Positions 20,667 through 32,985 of a DNA stretch of 64,000 nt are shown in pieces. The stretch comes from Prorocentrum cordatum (lineage: Eukaryota; Sar; Dinophyceae; Prorocentrales; Prorocentraceae). The first letter of the stretch is position 1. Each line of letters begins with the position of its first letter. Made by a program: the position numbers and the translations under genes. The stretch spans positions 185,068-249,067 of the forward strand of contig CAUYUJ010006313.1 of NCBI GenBank assembly GCA_963575745.1, written 5' to 3'. Below the pieces are notes generated by a model. The model searched no databases. It was not told the origin of the DNA and was given only the letters and a program-made list of their open reading frames with translations.

Positions 20667-21368
20667 AAAATGAGCGCCTCGCTCGAGACATCCTCCAAAT
20701 CTGCTCCGAAAGCGAAGGATGTTGGGCCCAGAAACAAGCAAACCGCCTGAGACATCCCCACAAAATGGCAGCGAACGAGCCCGTGCAACCACCCCTGGCG
20801 GCTCCCCTTAGGGGTGCTGAAATGAGCGCCTCGCTCGAGACATCCTCCAAATCTGCTCCGAAAGCGAAGGATGTTGGGCACAGAAACAGGCAAACCGCCT
20901 GAGACATCCCCACAAAATGGCCGCGAACGAGCCCGTGCAACCACCCCTGGCGGCTCCCCTTAGGGGTGCTGAAATGAGCGCCTCGCTCGAGACATCCTCC
21001 AAATCTGCTCCGAAAGCGAAGGATGTTGGGCACAGAAACAGGCAAACCGCCTGAGACATCCCCACAAAATGGCCGCGAACGAGCCCGTGCAACCACCCCT
21101 GGCGGCTCCCCTTAGGGGTGCTGAAATGAGCGCCTCGCTCGAGACATCCTCCAAATCTGCTCCGAAAGCGAAGGATGTTGGGCACAGAAACAGGCAAACC
21201 GCCTGAGACATCCCCACAAAATGGCCGCGAACGAGCCCGTGCAACCACCCCTGGCGGCTCCCCTTAGGGGTGCTGAAATGAGCGCCTCGCTCGAGACATC
21301 CTCCAAATCTGCTCCGAAAGCGAAGGATGTTGGGCACAGAAACAGGCAAACCGCCTGAGACATCCCCA
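20667..21368 (+). repeat. 152-bp monomer array 1
   Basis: About 4.6 monomers beginning near 20667, 20819, 20971, 21123 and 21275, nearly identical. Each carries CCCCTTAGGGG near its end. The minus strand is open over nearly three frames, giving proteins that rotate through all frames because 152 is not a multiple of 3. This is a sequence effect, not evidence of coding. Equivalent arrays lie at about 22272-23032, 24554-25252, 26155-26912 and 28467-28920. Confidence 0.9.
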
Positions 21369-21659
21369 CATTATTCACTGCGTGGAGCTCACCATATGTG
21401 CATCTACTCGCATGGACCTGTCCGCCGTGAATGTCTAGGCGCAAGAGCTTTCGAATTTTCACGGGCTTCAGTTGTGACGGTCTGGACATCAATCTAACTG
21501 CGAATGAAGTGGAGTGTGAATGAGCCTCAGTAGTACGAGCGCGTCTCTGTGCATGAGCCTGGGGCCTCCTGGGGCCTCCTGAAACCTACTGGGGCTTCCT
21601 GGGGTCTCCAGGAGCCTCTTGGGACCTCCTGGGACCTCCTAGGAAGGTTTCGTGCCCCA

Positions 21660-21930
21660 GGGGAGGCGCAATCTATAGCAACAGACGTACATAAAACATT
21701 GCGGATTAGAGCCACAGGAGAAGGGCAATCTATAGGAACACGCGTAAAACACCAAGGACTCGTGCCCCAGGAGAGGCCCAATACATAGGAACATGAGTAA
21801 AACATTTAGGATTGTGTACACAGGAGAAGGACCATCTATAGAAACATACGTAGAACATCAAAGAATCGTGCTCCAGGTGAGGCCCAATCGATAGGAGCAT
21901 ACGTAAAACACATGGGATTGGAGCCACTCC
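21660..21930 (+). repeat. 53-bp tandem repeat inside module B
   Basis: Five diverged 53-bp units with the core CCAGGAGAGGCCCAAT.TATAGGAACA and GTAAAACAT. Matching blocks occur in every B module (about 20045-20315, 23935-24205, 25540-25805 and 27845-28115). Confidence 0.75.
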
Positions 21931-23032
21931 TGTTGCCTTCTGAGGCCTCCTGCTCCTGGGGCCTCTCGGGGCCTCCTGCTGCCTTCCGAGGCCTCCTGGC
22001 GCTTCCTGTTGTCTCCTGGGGTCTCCTGTGGTTTCCTGAGGCCTTCTGGAGCTTCCTGGGGCCTCCTAGAGCCTCTTGGGACATCCTGTGGCCTCTCGAG
22101 TCTTTCTGTGGCCTCCTGATGCCTCCTGGGACCTCATGTGGTCTCCTGGAGCCTCCTGGAGCCTGTTGGAGCCTCCTGTGGCATCCTGAGAAGAATCTGC
22201 GCCCACGAGCCTGGCCACCAAAACTAGCAAACCGATCGAGACATCCTCAAAATCTGGCCCACCTGGGGGGTGAAAATGAGCGCCTCGCTCGAGACATCCT
22301 CCAAATCTGCTCCGAAAGCGAAGGATGTTGGGCCAGAAACAGGCAAACCGCCTGAGACATCCCCACAAAATGGCCGCGAACGAGCCCGTGCAACCACCCC
22401 TGGCGGCTCCCCTTAGGGGTGCTGAAATGAGCGCCTCGCTCGAGACATCCTCCAAATCTGCTCCGAAAGCGAAGGATGTTGGGCACAGAAACAGGCAAAC
22501 CGCCTGAGACATCCCCACAAAATGGCCGCGAACGAGCCCGTGCAACCACCCCTGGCGGCTCCCCTTAGGGGTGCTGAAATGAGCGCCTCGCTCGAGACAT
22601 CCTCCAAATCTGCTCCGAAAGCGAAGGATGTTGGGCACAGAAACAGGCAAACCGCCTGAGACATCCCCACAAAATGGCCGCGAACGAGCCCGTGCAACCA
22701 CCCCTGGCGGCTCCCCTTAGGGGTGCTGAAATGAGCGCCTCGCTCGAGACATCCTCCAAGTCTGCTCCGAAAGCGAAGGATGTTGGGCACAGAAACAGGC
22801 AAACCGCCTGAGACATCCCCACAAAATGGCCGCGAACGAGCCCGTGCAACCACCCCTGGCGGCTCCCCTTAGGGGTGCTGAAATGAGCGCCTCGCTCGAG
22901 ACATCCTCCAAATCTGCTCCGAAAGCGAAGGATGTTGGGCACAGAAACAGGCAAACCGCCTGAGACATCCCCACAAAATGGCCGCGAACGAGCCCGTGCA
23001 ACCACCCCTGGCGGCTCCCCTTAGGGGTGCTG

Positions 23033-23600
23033 AGTATGAGTAAGTCTGTGTATGAGTAAGTCTGTGTATGTGTACGTCTGGGTATGACTAATACTGTGTA
23101 TGAGTAAGTCTGTGTATGAGTAAGTCTGTATATGAGTATGTCTGAGTGTGAGTAAGTCTGAGTATGAGTAGGTCTGAGTATGAGTAAGTCTGAGTATGAG
23201 TAAGTCTGTGTATGAGCAAGTCTGAGTATGTCCGACAGGAGGGGAGGAGAAAAGAGGAGGAGGAAGGAGGAGGAGTAGGAGGCGTCCAAGTAATAACAAG
23301 AACCCCATCTTAGGATATGGGGAAAAATGGCTCCCCACAAAATGGCCGCGAACGAGCCCGTGCAACCACCCCTGGCGGCTCCCCTTAGGGGTGCTGAGTA
23401 TGAGTAAGTCTGTGTATGAGTAAGTCTCACGTCTGGGTATGACTAATACTGTGTATGAGTAAGTCTGTGTATGAGTAAGTCTGTATATGAGTATGTCTGA
23501 GTGTGAGTAAGTCTGAGTATGAGTAGGTCTGAGTATGAGTAAGTCTGAGTATGAGTAAGTCTGTGTATGAGCAAGTCTGAGTATGTCCGACAGGAGGGGA
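23033..23600 (+). repeat. GTATGAGTAAGTCT minisatellite (module C, doubled)
   Basis: Two blocks of 12-14-bp units (23033-23230 and 23395-23590), each followed by TCCGACAGGAGGGGAGGAG and a GGAGG spacer, separated by a 65-bp fragment of the 152-bp monomer. The same doubled arrangement recurs at 26913-27555, and a single block at 28921-29150. Confidence 0.85.
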
Positions 23601-26600
23601 GGAGAAAAGAGGAGGAGGAAGGGGAAGGAGTAGGAGGCGTCCAAGTAATAATTATTCAGTGCGTGGAGCTCCCCATATGTGCATCTACTCGCATGGACCT
23701 GTCCGCCGTGAATGTCTAGGCGCAAGAGCTTTCGAATATTAACGGGCTTCAGTTGTGACGGTCTGGACATCAATCTAACTGCGAATGAATTGGAGTGTGA
23801 ATGAGCCTCAGTAGTACGAGCGCGTCTCTGTGCATGAGCCTGGGGCCTCCTGGGGCCTCCTGAAACCTACTGGGGCTTCCTGGGGTCTCCAGGAGCCTCT
23901 TGGGACCTCCTGGGACCTCCTAGGAAGGTTTCGTGCCCCAGGAGAGGCGCAATCTATAGCAACAGACGTACATAAAACATTGCGGATTAGAGCCACAGGA
24001 GAAGGGCAATCTATAGGAACACGCGTAAAACACCAAGGACTCGTGCCCCAGGAGAGGCCCAATACATAGGAACATGAGTAAAACATTTAGGATTGTGTAC
24101 ACAGGAGAAGGACCATCTATAGAAACATACGTAGAACATCAAAGAATCGTGCTCCAGGTGAGGCCCAATCGATAGGAGCATACGTAAAACACATGGGATT
24201 GGAGCCACTCCTGTTGCCTTCTGAGGCCTCCTGCTCCTGGGGCCTCTCGGGGCCTCCTGTTGCCTTCCGAGGCCTCCTGGCGCTTCCTGTTGTCTCCTGG
24301 GGTCTCCTGTGGTTTCCTGAGGCCTTCTGGAGCTTCCTGGGGCCTCCTGGAGCCTCTTGGGACATCCTGTGGCCTCTTGAGTCTTTCTGTGGCCTCCTGA
24401 TGCCTCCTGGGACCTCATGTGGTCTCCTGGAGCCTCCTGGAGCCTGTTGGAGCCTCCTGTGGCATCCTGAGAAGAATCTGCGCCCACGAGCCTGGCCACC
24501 AAAACAAGCAAACCGATCGAGACATCCTCAAAATCTGGCCCACCTGGGGGGTGAAAATGAGCGCCTCGCTCGAGACATCCTCCAAATCTGCTCCGAAAGC
24601 GAAGGATGTTGGGCACAGAAACAGGCAAACCGCCTGAGACATCCCCACAAAATGGCCGCGAACGAGCCCGTGCAACCACCCCTGGCGGCTCCCCTTAGGG
24701 GTGCTGAAATGAGCGCCTCGCTCGAGACATCCTCCAAATCTGCTCCGAAAGCGAAAGGATGTTGGGCACAGAAACAGGCAAACCGCCTGAGACATCCCCA
24801 CAAAATGGCCGCGAACGAGCCCGTGCAACCACCCCTGGCGGCTCCCCTTAGGGGTGCTGAGCGCCTCGCTCGAGACATCCTCCAAATCTGCTCCGAAAGC
24901 GAAGGATGTTGGGCACAGAAACAGGCAAACCGCCTGAGACATCCCCACAAAATGGCCGCGAACGAGCCCGTGCAACCACCCCTGGCGGCTCCCCTTAGGG
25001 GTGCTGAAATGAGCGCCTCGCTCGAGACATCCTCCAAATCTGCTCCGAAAGCGAAGGATGTTGGGCACAGAAACAGGCAAACCGCCTGAGACATCCCCAC
25101 AAAATGGCCGCGAACGAGCCCGTGCAACCACCCCTGGCGGCTCCCCTTAGGGGTGCTGAAATGAGCGCCTCGCTCGAGACATCCTCCAAATCTGCTCCGA
25201 AAGCGAAGGATGTTGGGCACAGAAACAGGCAAACCGCCTGAGACATCCCCACATTATTCATTGCGTGGAGCTCACCATATGTGCATCTACTCGCATGGAC
25301 CTGTCCGCCGTGAATGTCTAGGCGCAAGAGCTTTCGAATATTCACGGGCTTCAGTTGTGACGGTCTGGACATCAATCTAACTGCGAATGAAGTGGAGTGT
25401 GAATGAGCCTCAGTAGTACGAGCGCGTCTCTGTGCATGAGCCTGGGGCCTCCTGGGGCCTCCTGAAACCTACTGGGGCTTCCTGGGGTCTCCAGGAGCCT
25501 CTTGGGACCTCCTGGGGCCTCCTAGGAAGGTTTCGTGCCCCAGGGGGAGGCGCAATCTATAGCAACAGACGTACATAAAACATTGCGGATTAGAGCCACA
25601 GGAGAAGGGCAATCTATAGGAACACGCGTAAAACACCAAGGACTCGTGCCCCAGGAGAGGCCCAATACATAGGAACATGAGTAAAACATTTAGGATTGTG
25701 TACACAGGAGAAGGACCATCTATAGAAACATACGTAGAACATCAAAGAATCGTGCTCCAGGTGAGGCCCAATCGATAGGAGCATACGTAAAACACATGGG
25801 ATTGGAGCCACTCCTGTTGCCTTCTGAGGCCTCCTGCTCCTGGGGCCTCTCGGGGCCTCCTGTTGCCTTCCGAGGCCTCCTGGCGCTTCCTGTTGTGTCT
25901 GGGGCTCCTGTGGTTTCCTGAGGCCTTCTGGAGCTTCCTGGGGCCTCCTTGGAGCCTCTTGGGACATCCTGTGGCTTCAAGTCTTTCTGTGGCCTCCTGA
26001 TGCCTCCTGGGACCTCATGTGGTCTCCTGGGGCCTCCTGGAGCCTGTTGGAGCCTCCTGTGGCATCCTGAGAAGAATCTGCGCCCACGAGCCTGGCCACC
26101 AAAACAAGCAAACCGATCGAGACATCCTCAAAATCTGGCCCACCTGGGGGGTGAAAATGAGCGCCTCGCTCGAGACATCCTCCAAATCTGCTCCGAAAGC
26201 GAAGGATGTTGGGCACAGAAACAGGCAAACCGCCTGAGACATCCCCACAAAATGGCCGCGAACGAGCCCGTGCAACCACCCCTGGCGGCTCCCCTTAGGG
26301 GTGCTGAAATGAGCGCCTCGCTCGAGACATCCTCCAAATCTACTCCGAAAGCAAAGGATGTTGTGCACAGAAACAGGCAAACCGCCTGAGACATCCCCAC
26401 AAAATGGCCGCGAACGAGCCCGTGCAACCACCCCTGGCGGCTCCCCTTAGGGGTGCTGAAATGAGCGCCTCGCTCGAGACATCCTCCAAATCTGCTCCGA
26501 AAGCGAAGGATGTTGGGCACAGAAACAAGCAAACCGCCTGAGACATCCCCACAAAATGGCCGCGAACGAGCCCGTGCAACCACCCCTGGCGGCTCCCCTT

Positions 26601-29224
26601 AGGGTGCTGAAATGAGCGCCTCGCTCGAGACATCCTCCAAATCTGCTCCGAAAGCGAAGGATGTTGGGCACAGAAACAGGCAAACCGCCTAAGACATCCC
26701 CACGAAATGGCCGCGAACGGGCCCGTGCAACCACCCCTGGCGGCTCCCCTTAGGGGTGCTGAAATGAGCGCCTCGCTCGAGACATCCTCCAAATCTGCTC
26801 CGAAAGCGAAGGATGTTGGGCACAGAAACAGGCAAACCGCCTGAGACATCCCCACAAAATGGCCGCGAACGAGCCCGTGCAGCCACCCCTGGCGGCTCCC
26901 CTTAGGGGTGCTGAGTATGAGTAAGTCTGTGTATGAGTAAGTCTGTGTATGTGTACGTCTGGGTATGACTAATAATGTGTATGAGTAATGTACGTCTGGG
27001 TGTATAAGTCTGTGTATGAGTAAGTCTGTATATGAGTATGTCTGAGTGTGAGTAAGTCTGAGTATGAGTAGGTCTGAGTATGAGTAAGTCTGATTCTGAG
27101 TAAGTCTGTGTATGAGCAAGTCTGGGTCTGTCCGACAGGAGGGGAGGAGAAAAGAGGAGGAGGAAGGAGAAGGAGTAGGAGGCGTCCAAGGAATAACAAT
27201 AACCCCATCTTCTTAGGATATGGGGAAAAATGGCTCCCCACAAAATGGCCGCGAACGAGCCCGTGCAACCACCCCTGGCGGCTCCCCTTAGGGGTGCTGA
27301 GTATGAGTAAGTCTGTGTATGAGTAAGTCTGTGTATGTGTACGTCTGGGTATGACTAATACTGTGTATGAGTAAGTCTGTGTATGAGTAAGTCTGTATAT
27401 GAGTATGTCTGAGTGTGAGTAAGTCTGAGTATGAGTAGGTCTGAGTATGAGTAAGTCTGAGTATGAGTAAGTCTGTGTATGAGCAAGTCTGAGTATGTCC
27501 GACAGGAGGGGGGGAGAAGAGAGGAGGAGGAAGGAGAAGGAGTAGGAGGCGTCCAAGTAATAATTATTCACTGCGTGGAGCTCCCCATATGTGCATCTAC
27601 TCGCATGGACCTGTCCGCCGTGAATGTCTAGGCGCAAGAGCTTTCGAATATTAACGGGCTTCAGTTGTGACGGTCTGGACATCAATCTAACTGCGAATGA
27701 ATTGGAGTGTGAATGAGCCTCAGTAGTACGAGCGCGTCTCTGTGCATGAGCCTGGGGCCTCCTGGGGCCTCCTGAAACCTACTGGGGCTTCCTGGGGTCT
27801 CCAGGAGCCTCTTGGGACCTCCTGGGACCTCCTAGGAAGGTTTCGTGCCCCAGGAGAGGCGCAATCTATAGCAACAGACGTACATAAAACATTGCGGATT
27901 AGAGCCACAGGAGAAGGGCAATCTATAGGAACACGCGTAAAACACCAAGGACTCGTGCCCCAGGAGAGGCCCAATACATAGGAACATGAGTAAAACATTT
28001 AGGATTGTGTACACAGGAGAAGGACCATCTATAGAAACATACGTAGAACATCAAAGAATCGTGCTCCAGGTGAGGCCCAATCGATAGGAGCATACGTAAA
28101 ACACATGGGATTGGAGCCACTCCTGTTGCCTTCTGAGGCCTCCTGCTCCTGGGGCCTCTCGGGGCCTCCTGTTGCCTTCCGAGGCCTCCTGGCGCTTCCT
28201 GTTGCCTCCTGGGGCCTCCTGTGGTTTCCTGAGGCCTTCTGGAGCTTCCTGGGGCCTCCTGGAGCCTCTTGGGACATCCTGTGGCCTCTTGAGTCTTTCT
28301 GTGGCCTCCTGATGCCTCCTGGGACCTCATGTGGTCTCCTGGGGCCTCCTGGAGCCTGTTGGAGCCTCCTGTGGCATCCTGAGAAGAATCTGCGCCCACG
28401 AGCCTGGCCACCAAAACAGCAAACCGATCGAGACATCCTCAAACTCTGGCCCACCTGGGGGGTGAAAATGAGCGCCTCGCTCGAGACATCCTCCAAATCT
28501 GCTCCGAAAGCGAAGGATGTTGGGCACAGAAACAGGCAAACCGCCTGAGACATCCCCACAAAATGGCCGCGAACGAGCCCGTGCAACCACCCCTGGCGGC
28601 TCCCCTTAGGGGTGCTGAAATGAGCGCCTCGCTCGAGACATCCTCCAAATCTGCTCCGAAAGCGAAGGATGTTGGGCACAGAAACAGGCAAACCGCCTGA
28701 GACATCCCCACAAAATGGCCGCGAACGAGCCCGTGCAACCACCCCTGGCGGCTCCCCTTAGGGGTGCTGAAATGAGCGCCTCGCTCGAGACATCCTCCAA
28801 ATCTGCTCCGAAAGCGAAGGATGTTGGGCACAGAAACAAGCAAACCGCCTGAGACATCCCTACAAAATGGCCGCGAACGAGCCCGTGCAACCACCCCTGG
28901 CGGCTCCCCTTAGGGGTGCTGAGTATGAGTAAGTCGGTGTGTGAGTAAGTCTGTGTATGTGTACGTCTGGGTATGACTAATACTGTGTATGAGTAAGTCT
29001 GTGTATGAGTAAGTCTGTATATGAGTACGTCTGAGTGTAAGTAAGTCTGAGTATGAGCAGGTCTGGGTATGCGTAAGTCTGAGTATGAGTAAGTCTGTGT
29101 ATGAGCAAGTCTGATTATGTCCGACAGGAGGGGAGGAGAAAAGAGGAGGAGGAATGAGAAGGAGTAGGAGGCGTCCAAGTAATAACAAGAACCCCATCTT
29201 AGGATATGGGGAACAAGAACCCCA

Positions 29225-30655
29225 TCTTAGGATATGGGAAAAACACGAAACCCAACAAAAACAAAGCGAACACCAGCAAAATTAATAACCAAGGCAGAAA
29301 AAACCAACAAAAGCAATGGTGTTCAATATTTTTCCCTTCTATCAGTTACAAAAGCAAACCCTTGTGTGGCGGAATACAAAAGGATCCCTTTTGTTGCGGA
29401 ATACACAAGGAGTTCCTTTGTGGCGGAATACACAAGGATTTCCTTTTGTGGCGGAATAGTAAAGGATTTCTTTTGTAGTGGAATACAAAAGGATTCCTTT
29501 TGTTGAGGAATACAAAAAAAATCCCTTTGTGGCGGAATACAGAAGGATTCCATGTGTGGCGGAATACAAAAGGATTCCTGTTGTGTCGGAAGACAAAAGG
29601 ATTTCCTTTGTGGCGGAATACAAAAGGATTTTTTTGTGGCGGAATACAAATGAAAACAAATGGTTTTGCAACGTTTTCAATGGAAAACTATTGAAAACTA
29701 TCGGTTTTGTTGGTTTTTCTGCCTTGGTTATTCATTTTGTTGGTTTTCGCTTTGTTTTTGTTGGATTTCGTGTTTTTGTTGGTTTTCTGCTTTTGCCCCT
29801 GGGCCTGCGGCTGCCCTGTTAGCAACGGGGGAGGGTGAGAAACCAGAAAACCAACAAAAACACTAAAACCAACAAAAACATAGCGAAAACCAGCAAAATT
29901 AATAACCAAGGCAGAAAAACCAACAAAACCAATGGTTTTCAATAGTTTTCCCGTCTATCAATTACAAAAGCAAACCCTTGTGTGGCGGAATACAAAAAGA
30001 CCCCTTTTGTGGCGGAATACAAGAGGAGTTCCTTTGTGACGGGATACACAAGGATTTCCTTTTGTGGCGGAATACAAAAAGGATTTCTTTTGTAGAGGAA
30101 TACAAAAGGATTCCTTTTGTGGAGGCATACAAAAGGATTTCCTTTGTGGCGGAATACAGAAGGATTCCATTTGTGGCGGGATACAAAAGGATTCTCTTTC
30201 TGTCGGAATACAAAAGGATTCCTTTTGTGGCGGAATACAAAAGGATTCTTTTTGTGGCGGAATACACATGAAAGCAAATGGTTTTGCAATGTTTTCAATG
30301 GAAAACTTTTGAAAACAATTGGTTTTGTTGTTTTTTTGCCTTGGTTATTAATTGTGTTGGTTTTCGCATTGTTTTTGTTGGATTTCGTGTTTTTGTTGGT
30401 TTTCTACTTTTGCCCCTGGGCCTGCGGCTGCCCTGTTAGCAACGGAGGGGGGTGAGAAACCAGAGAACCAACAAAAACACGAAATCCAACAAAAACAAAG
30501 CGAAAACCAACAACATTAATAACCAAGGCAGAAAAAACAACAACACCAATGGTTTTCAATAGTTTTCCCTTCTATCAATTACAAAAGCAAACCCTTGTGT
30601 GGCGGAATACAAAAGGACACATTTTGTGGCGGAATACAAAAGGAGTTCCAGTGAG
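29225..30655 (+). repeat. AT-rich block, right-hand copies
   Basis: Two further units of the 18495-19765 type (29225-29860 and 29860-30480), then a truncated third that ends in the minisatellite at about 30655. The junction with module C carries the duplicated CCCCATCTTAGGATATGGG. Confidence 0.85.
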
Positions 30656-30800
30656 ATACAAGTAGCGATTCACATGCAGGATCCAGCCGAACATGTGAAA
30701 TACAAGTAAGCCATCACTAACGACCATCCACCCAAACAGACATGACAATCTTGATTATAGTTCCGCCATCGCGTCGAAGGTGGGGTGCTGGGGGGGTGCT
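30656..30800. other. short unique stretch after the satellite
   Basis: No gene or repeat identified between the truncated AT-rich block and the tetranucleotide array. Confidence 0.3.
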
Positions 30801-30962
30801 AGTATATGTATATATATATACACATACATACATACATACATACATACATACATACATACATACATACACACACTGCATACATTGTATGTGTGTATGTGTG
30901 TGTGTGTGTCTGTGTGTGTGTCTGCGTGTGTGTGTGTGTGTGTGTGTGTCTGTTTGTGTCCG
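30801..30962 (+). repeat. (CATA)n then (TG)n microsatellites
   Basis: CATA/ATAC tetranucleotide repeat (about 30818-30868) followed by TG-rich tract to about 30960. Confidence 0.9.
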
Positions 30963-31429
30963 CGCTCCGCGCGCCGCGGTCTGGGCCGCTGGGCTGTGGG
31001 GCGGCGTCGGGCGCGAAGCCAACCGTGCGGTCGCTCGTCGCGGGCGCGATGCGCGAGCCTGGCGGACCTGTGGGGGCCGCAGGGCCCCCGCAGGCCCCCC
31101 CTCGGGATGCGGAGCCCCCCTCCCCTGACATCCGCCGACCTGATTATGTTCACGACGTGGCTTCGTAGAGGTCTGCACCACTTCCCTGGGGCCAGCTTTG
31201 CGCCCCAGGTCGTTGCTTGACGGTCCAGGGGCTTGGTGGGGGCCACCAGAGGCTGAACATTGGAACGCGTCCTGAATTCGATGATGCGTGCGAGTCCCCC
31301 CCCGCCTCCCACCCATTCGCCCTTCGCCCCATCCGCAGACAGCGCTGGGCCGAGAGGGCGCGCAAGGGAGTCCCAGCTTGCATGAAGTCCAGCTTGCCGC
31401 TCGGGCCTCGCCACGCCCCCCCCCTCTCA
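30963..31429. other. GC-rich, no gene recognised
   Basis: Open on several frames. No domain. Confidence 0.3.
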
Positions 31430-31573
31430 GAGGCGACGATGAGGGCGAGTAGCGCAGGGGAGAGCAATACATGCATTCAGGTGCGCCGATGATCTATGTC
31501 TTCGAAAAGGCTCCCTGGCGAATACGTGTAATGCCCGCCCCTGGGCTATTCGCCCCTCTCGTCGCCGCCGATC
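31430..31573 (+). repeat. foldback element, GGCGACGA family, copy 1
   Basis: Left arm GAGGCGACGATGAGGGCGAG followed by CAATACATGCATTC is complementary, with mismatches, to a right arm reading GAATACGTGTAATGCCCGCC and then TCGTCGCC. Total length is about 144 bp. The copy at 44095-44220 shares the left arm and the inverted AATACAT block. Confidence 0.5.
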
Positions 31574-31859
31574 CTCTCCGTGCGAGCAAGTCTGCCGGAG
31601 TCTACAGAGCAAACGGCCTCCCGTCAAAAACCGCCCGTCGTGCTTCTCTCCCACGACGAGACGAGGTCGGGGGACGCGCGCTCCCCCCCCCGTGCACTCC
31701 GCCGATGCGGTGTTTGTCTGTCCGCGGCCCCGGCAAGGTGCCGAACCAGTGCTTGGTGGCCCTGGGGCCCACAGGCGGCCCCCAAAGGCCGATGTTGTGG
31801 AAACGCCGGGGTTGACAACATTCGTCGTCGACCGCTCGCTCCAATGGGCTGGGGGTGCC

Positions 31860-32090
31860 CTCAGAACTCATCCTTGAAGGCCCTGTCGGAGGAGCTTCCG
31901 CTGCCTGCGCGTCCTCGTCCTCTGGCGCCGCATCTTCCTCCTCCTCCTCATCCTCCTCGGCCTCCTCCCCTTCCTCCTCCTCCTCCTCCTCCTCCTCCTC
32001 CTCTTCCTCCTCCTCCTCCTCCTCCACCTCCTCCTCCTCCTCCTCCTCCTCCTCCTCCTCCTCCTCCCTCCTCCTCCTCCTCACCGCGTC
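31860..32090 (+). repeat. (CTC)n array
   Basis: CTC/TCC tract (about 31925-32085) with a few TTC interruptions. The frame around it reads Ser-rich in one phase and Pro-rich in another. Confidence 0.9.
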
Positions 32091-32349
32091 TCGGGGGCCG
32101 CCCGGCGCCCGCGGCCTCGCCGGCCTCACGCGGGCCCGCGGGCTGCCCGCAGAGAGGCTGGCCGGCCGCGCCGCGTCTCGGCGCCAGCGGAGCGGCGGCC
32201 GCCGCCGCGCTCGGGGGCGGTGCCGCCGTGCCCCGGCGCGGCCGCGGCCGCTGGCGCCGCCGCGGCCGTGGCGCGGTTCCACGCTCAGGCGCCGCGGGTT
32301 TCGGGCCTCTTTCGGGGGCTGCTGAGGTGAGGGCCCCTCAAGATAAGCA

Positions 32350-32546
32350 GGGGAACAAGGAAGTGGCATAAGCATAAAAACTCGGAGGTCCGCGCGGATT
32401 TCACGGATCGGCGCTGGGGCCCCCCCGGCGGCGCCTCCGGCGCCGCCCCTGGCGCGCTCCGCGCGCCAGGGAGGGGGGTCCAGCGCCGATCCGAGAAATC
32501 CGCGCGGATCTCCAAGTTTGTATGTTTATGTCACATGTTGTTCCCC
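32350..32546 (+). mobile_element. GC-rich foldback element, copy B (reference copy)
   Basis: The most complete member of the family. It opens GGGGAACAAGGAAGTGGCAT and closes with the inverted TGTTGTTCCCC. The arms continue inward through CATAAACATA, ACTCGGAGGTCCGCGCGGAT and GATCGGCGCTGG to a core of CTGGCGCG/CGCGCCAG, so nearly the whole 197 bp is an inverted repeat with arms over 80 bp. No clear target duplication and no coding capacity. Other copies are at 5650, 41950, 46114, 47743 (half), 54041 and 54848. Confidence 0.8.
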
Positions 32547-32684
32547 TAATAAGAACAAGCACTGGCGAGAAGAGGAGAAGAGGAGAGGACGAGGAGAGAG
32601 GGAGGGGGCCTGGCACCTCCTGCCGATGCCTCCTGGAGCCCCTCGCGAGGCAGGGGGAGGGGCGTGAAGACATGCGTCGGCAGC

Positions 32685-32743
32685 AGCCCCCGAAAGAGCC
32701 TCTCTCGAAAGAGCCTCTCTCGAGCCACTTTCGGGGGCTGCCG
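32685..32743 (+). repeat. small hairpin with internal 15-bp duplication
   Basis: GCAGCCCCCGAAAGAG and CTTTCGGGGGCTGC form the stem. Between them GAAAGAGCCTCTCTC occurs twice. A half copy, CTCTTTCGGGGGCTGC, lies near 32307. Confidence 0.6.
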
Positions 32744-32826
32744 CCGACGCCGCGGCCGCTGCGCGGCTCCGCACTGCACTCCTCGGGCGGACGGGCCAGC
32801 CGGAGAGTGGAGGAGCCAAAATCAGG

Positions 32827-32985
32827 AGGGAAAAAAACACACAGACACAAGTAATCGTCGACTCCCAGGAAAATATGGGAAAATATGGGGATCGGGGGGA
32901 AGACGAAAACCCCCCAAATATGGGAAAATATGGGGAGTACTTTTATTTGTGTGTATTTATTTGTGTGTCCTGGGGCCCCTTCACA
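32827..32985 (+). repeat. CACACAGACACA / TTTATTTGTGTG element, fuller copy
   Basis: Ordered blocks: AAACACACAGACACAAGTAA, TCGTCGAC, two GGGAAAATATGGGG repeats around GAAGACGAAAACCC, then TTTATTTGTGTGT twice and GGGGCCCCTTCA. The ends are roughly complementary. The same order occurs at 55088-55245. Confidence 0.7.

Larger units (their letters stand above)
19766..29215 (+). repeat. higher-order satellite, ~3.9-kb period, about 2.4 copies
   Basis: Ordered modules: B (about 900 bp, starting TTATTCACTGCGTGGAGC), A (tandem 152-bp monomers) and C (GTATGAGTAAGTCT minisatellite plus a GGAGG spacer). B begins at 19766, 21371, 23652, 25254 and 27564. The spacings alternate 1605, 2281, 1602 and 2310 bp because C follows every second A array, giving a dimeric higher-order unit of 3886 then 3912 bp. 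Small differences, such as GAGCTCACC versus GAGCTCCCC after B starts, also alternate. The last unit is truncated. Confidence 0.9.

Noticed and set aside
20641-28894. Many repeated minus-strand frames beginning MVARARSRPFCGDVSGG
   Set aside because: They come from the 152-bp monomer and rotate through frames because the period is not a multiple of three.
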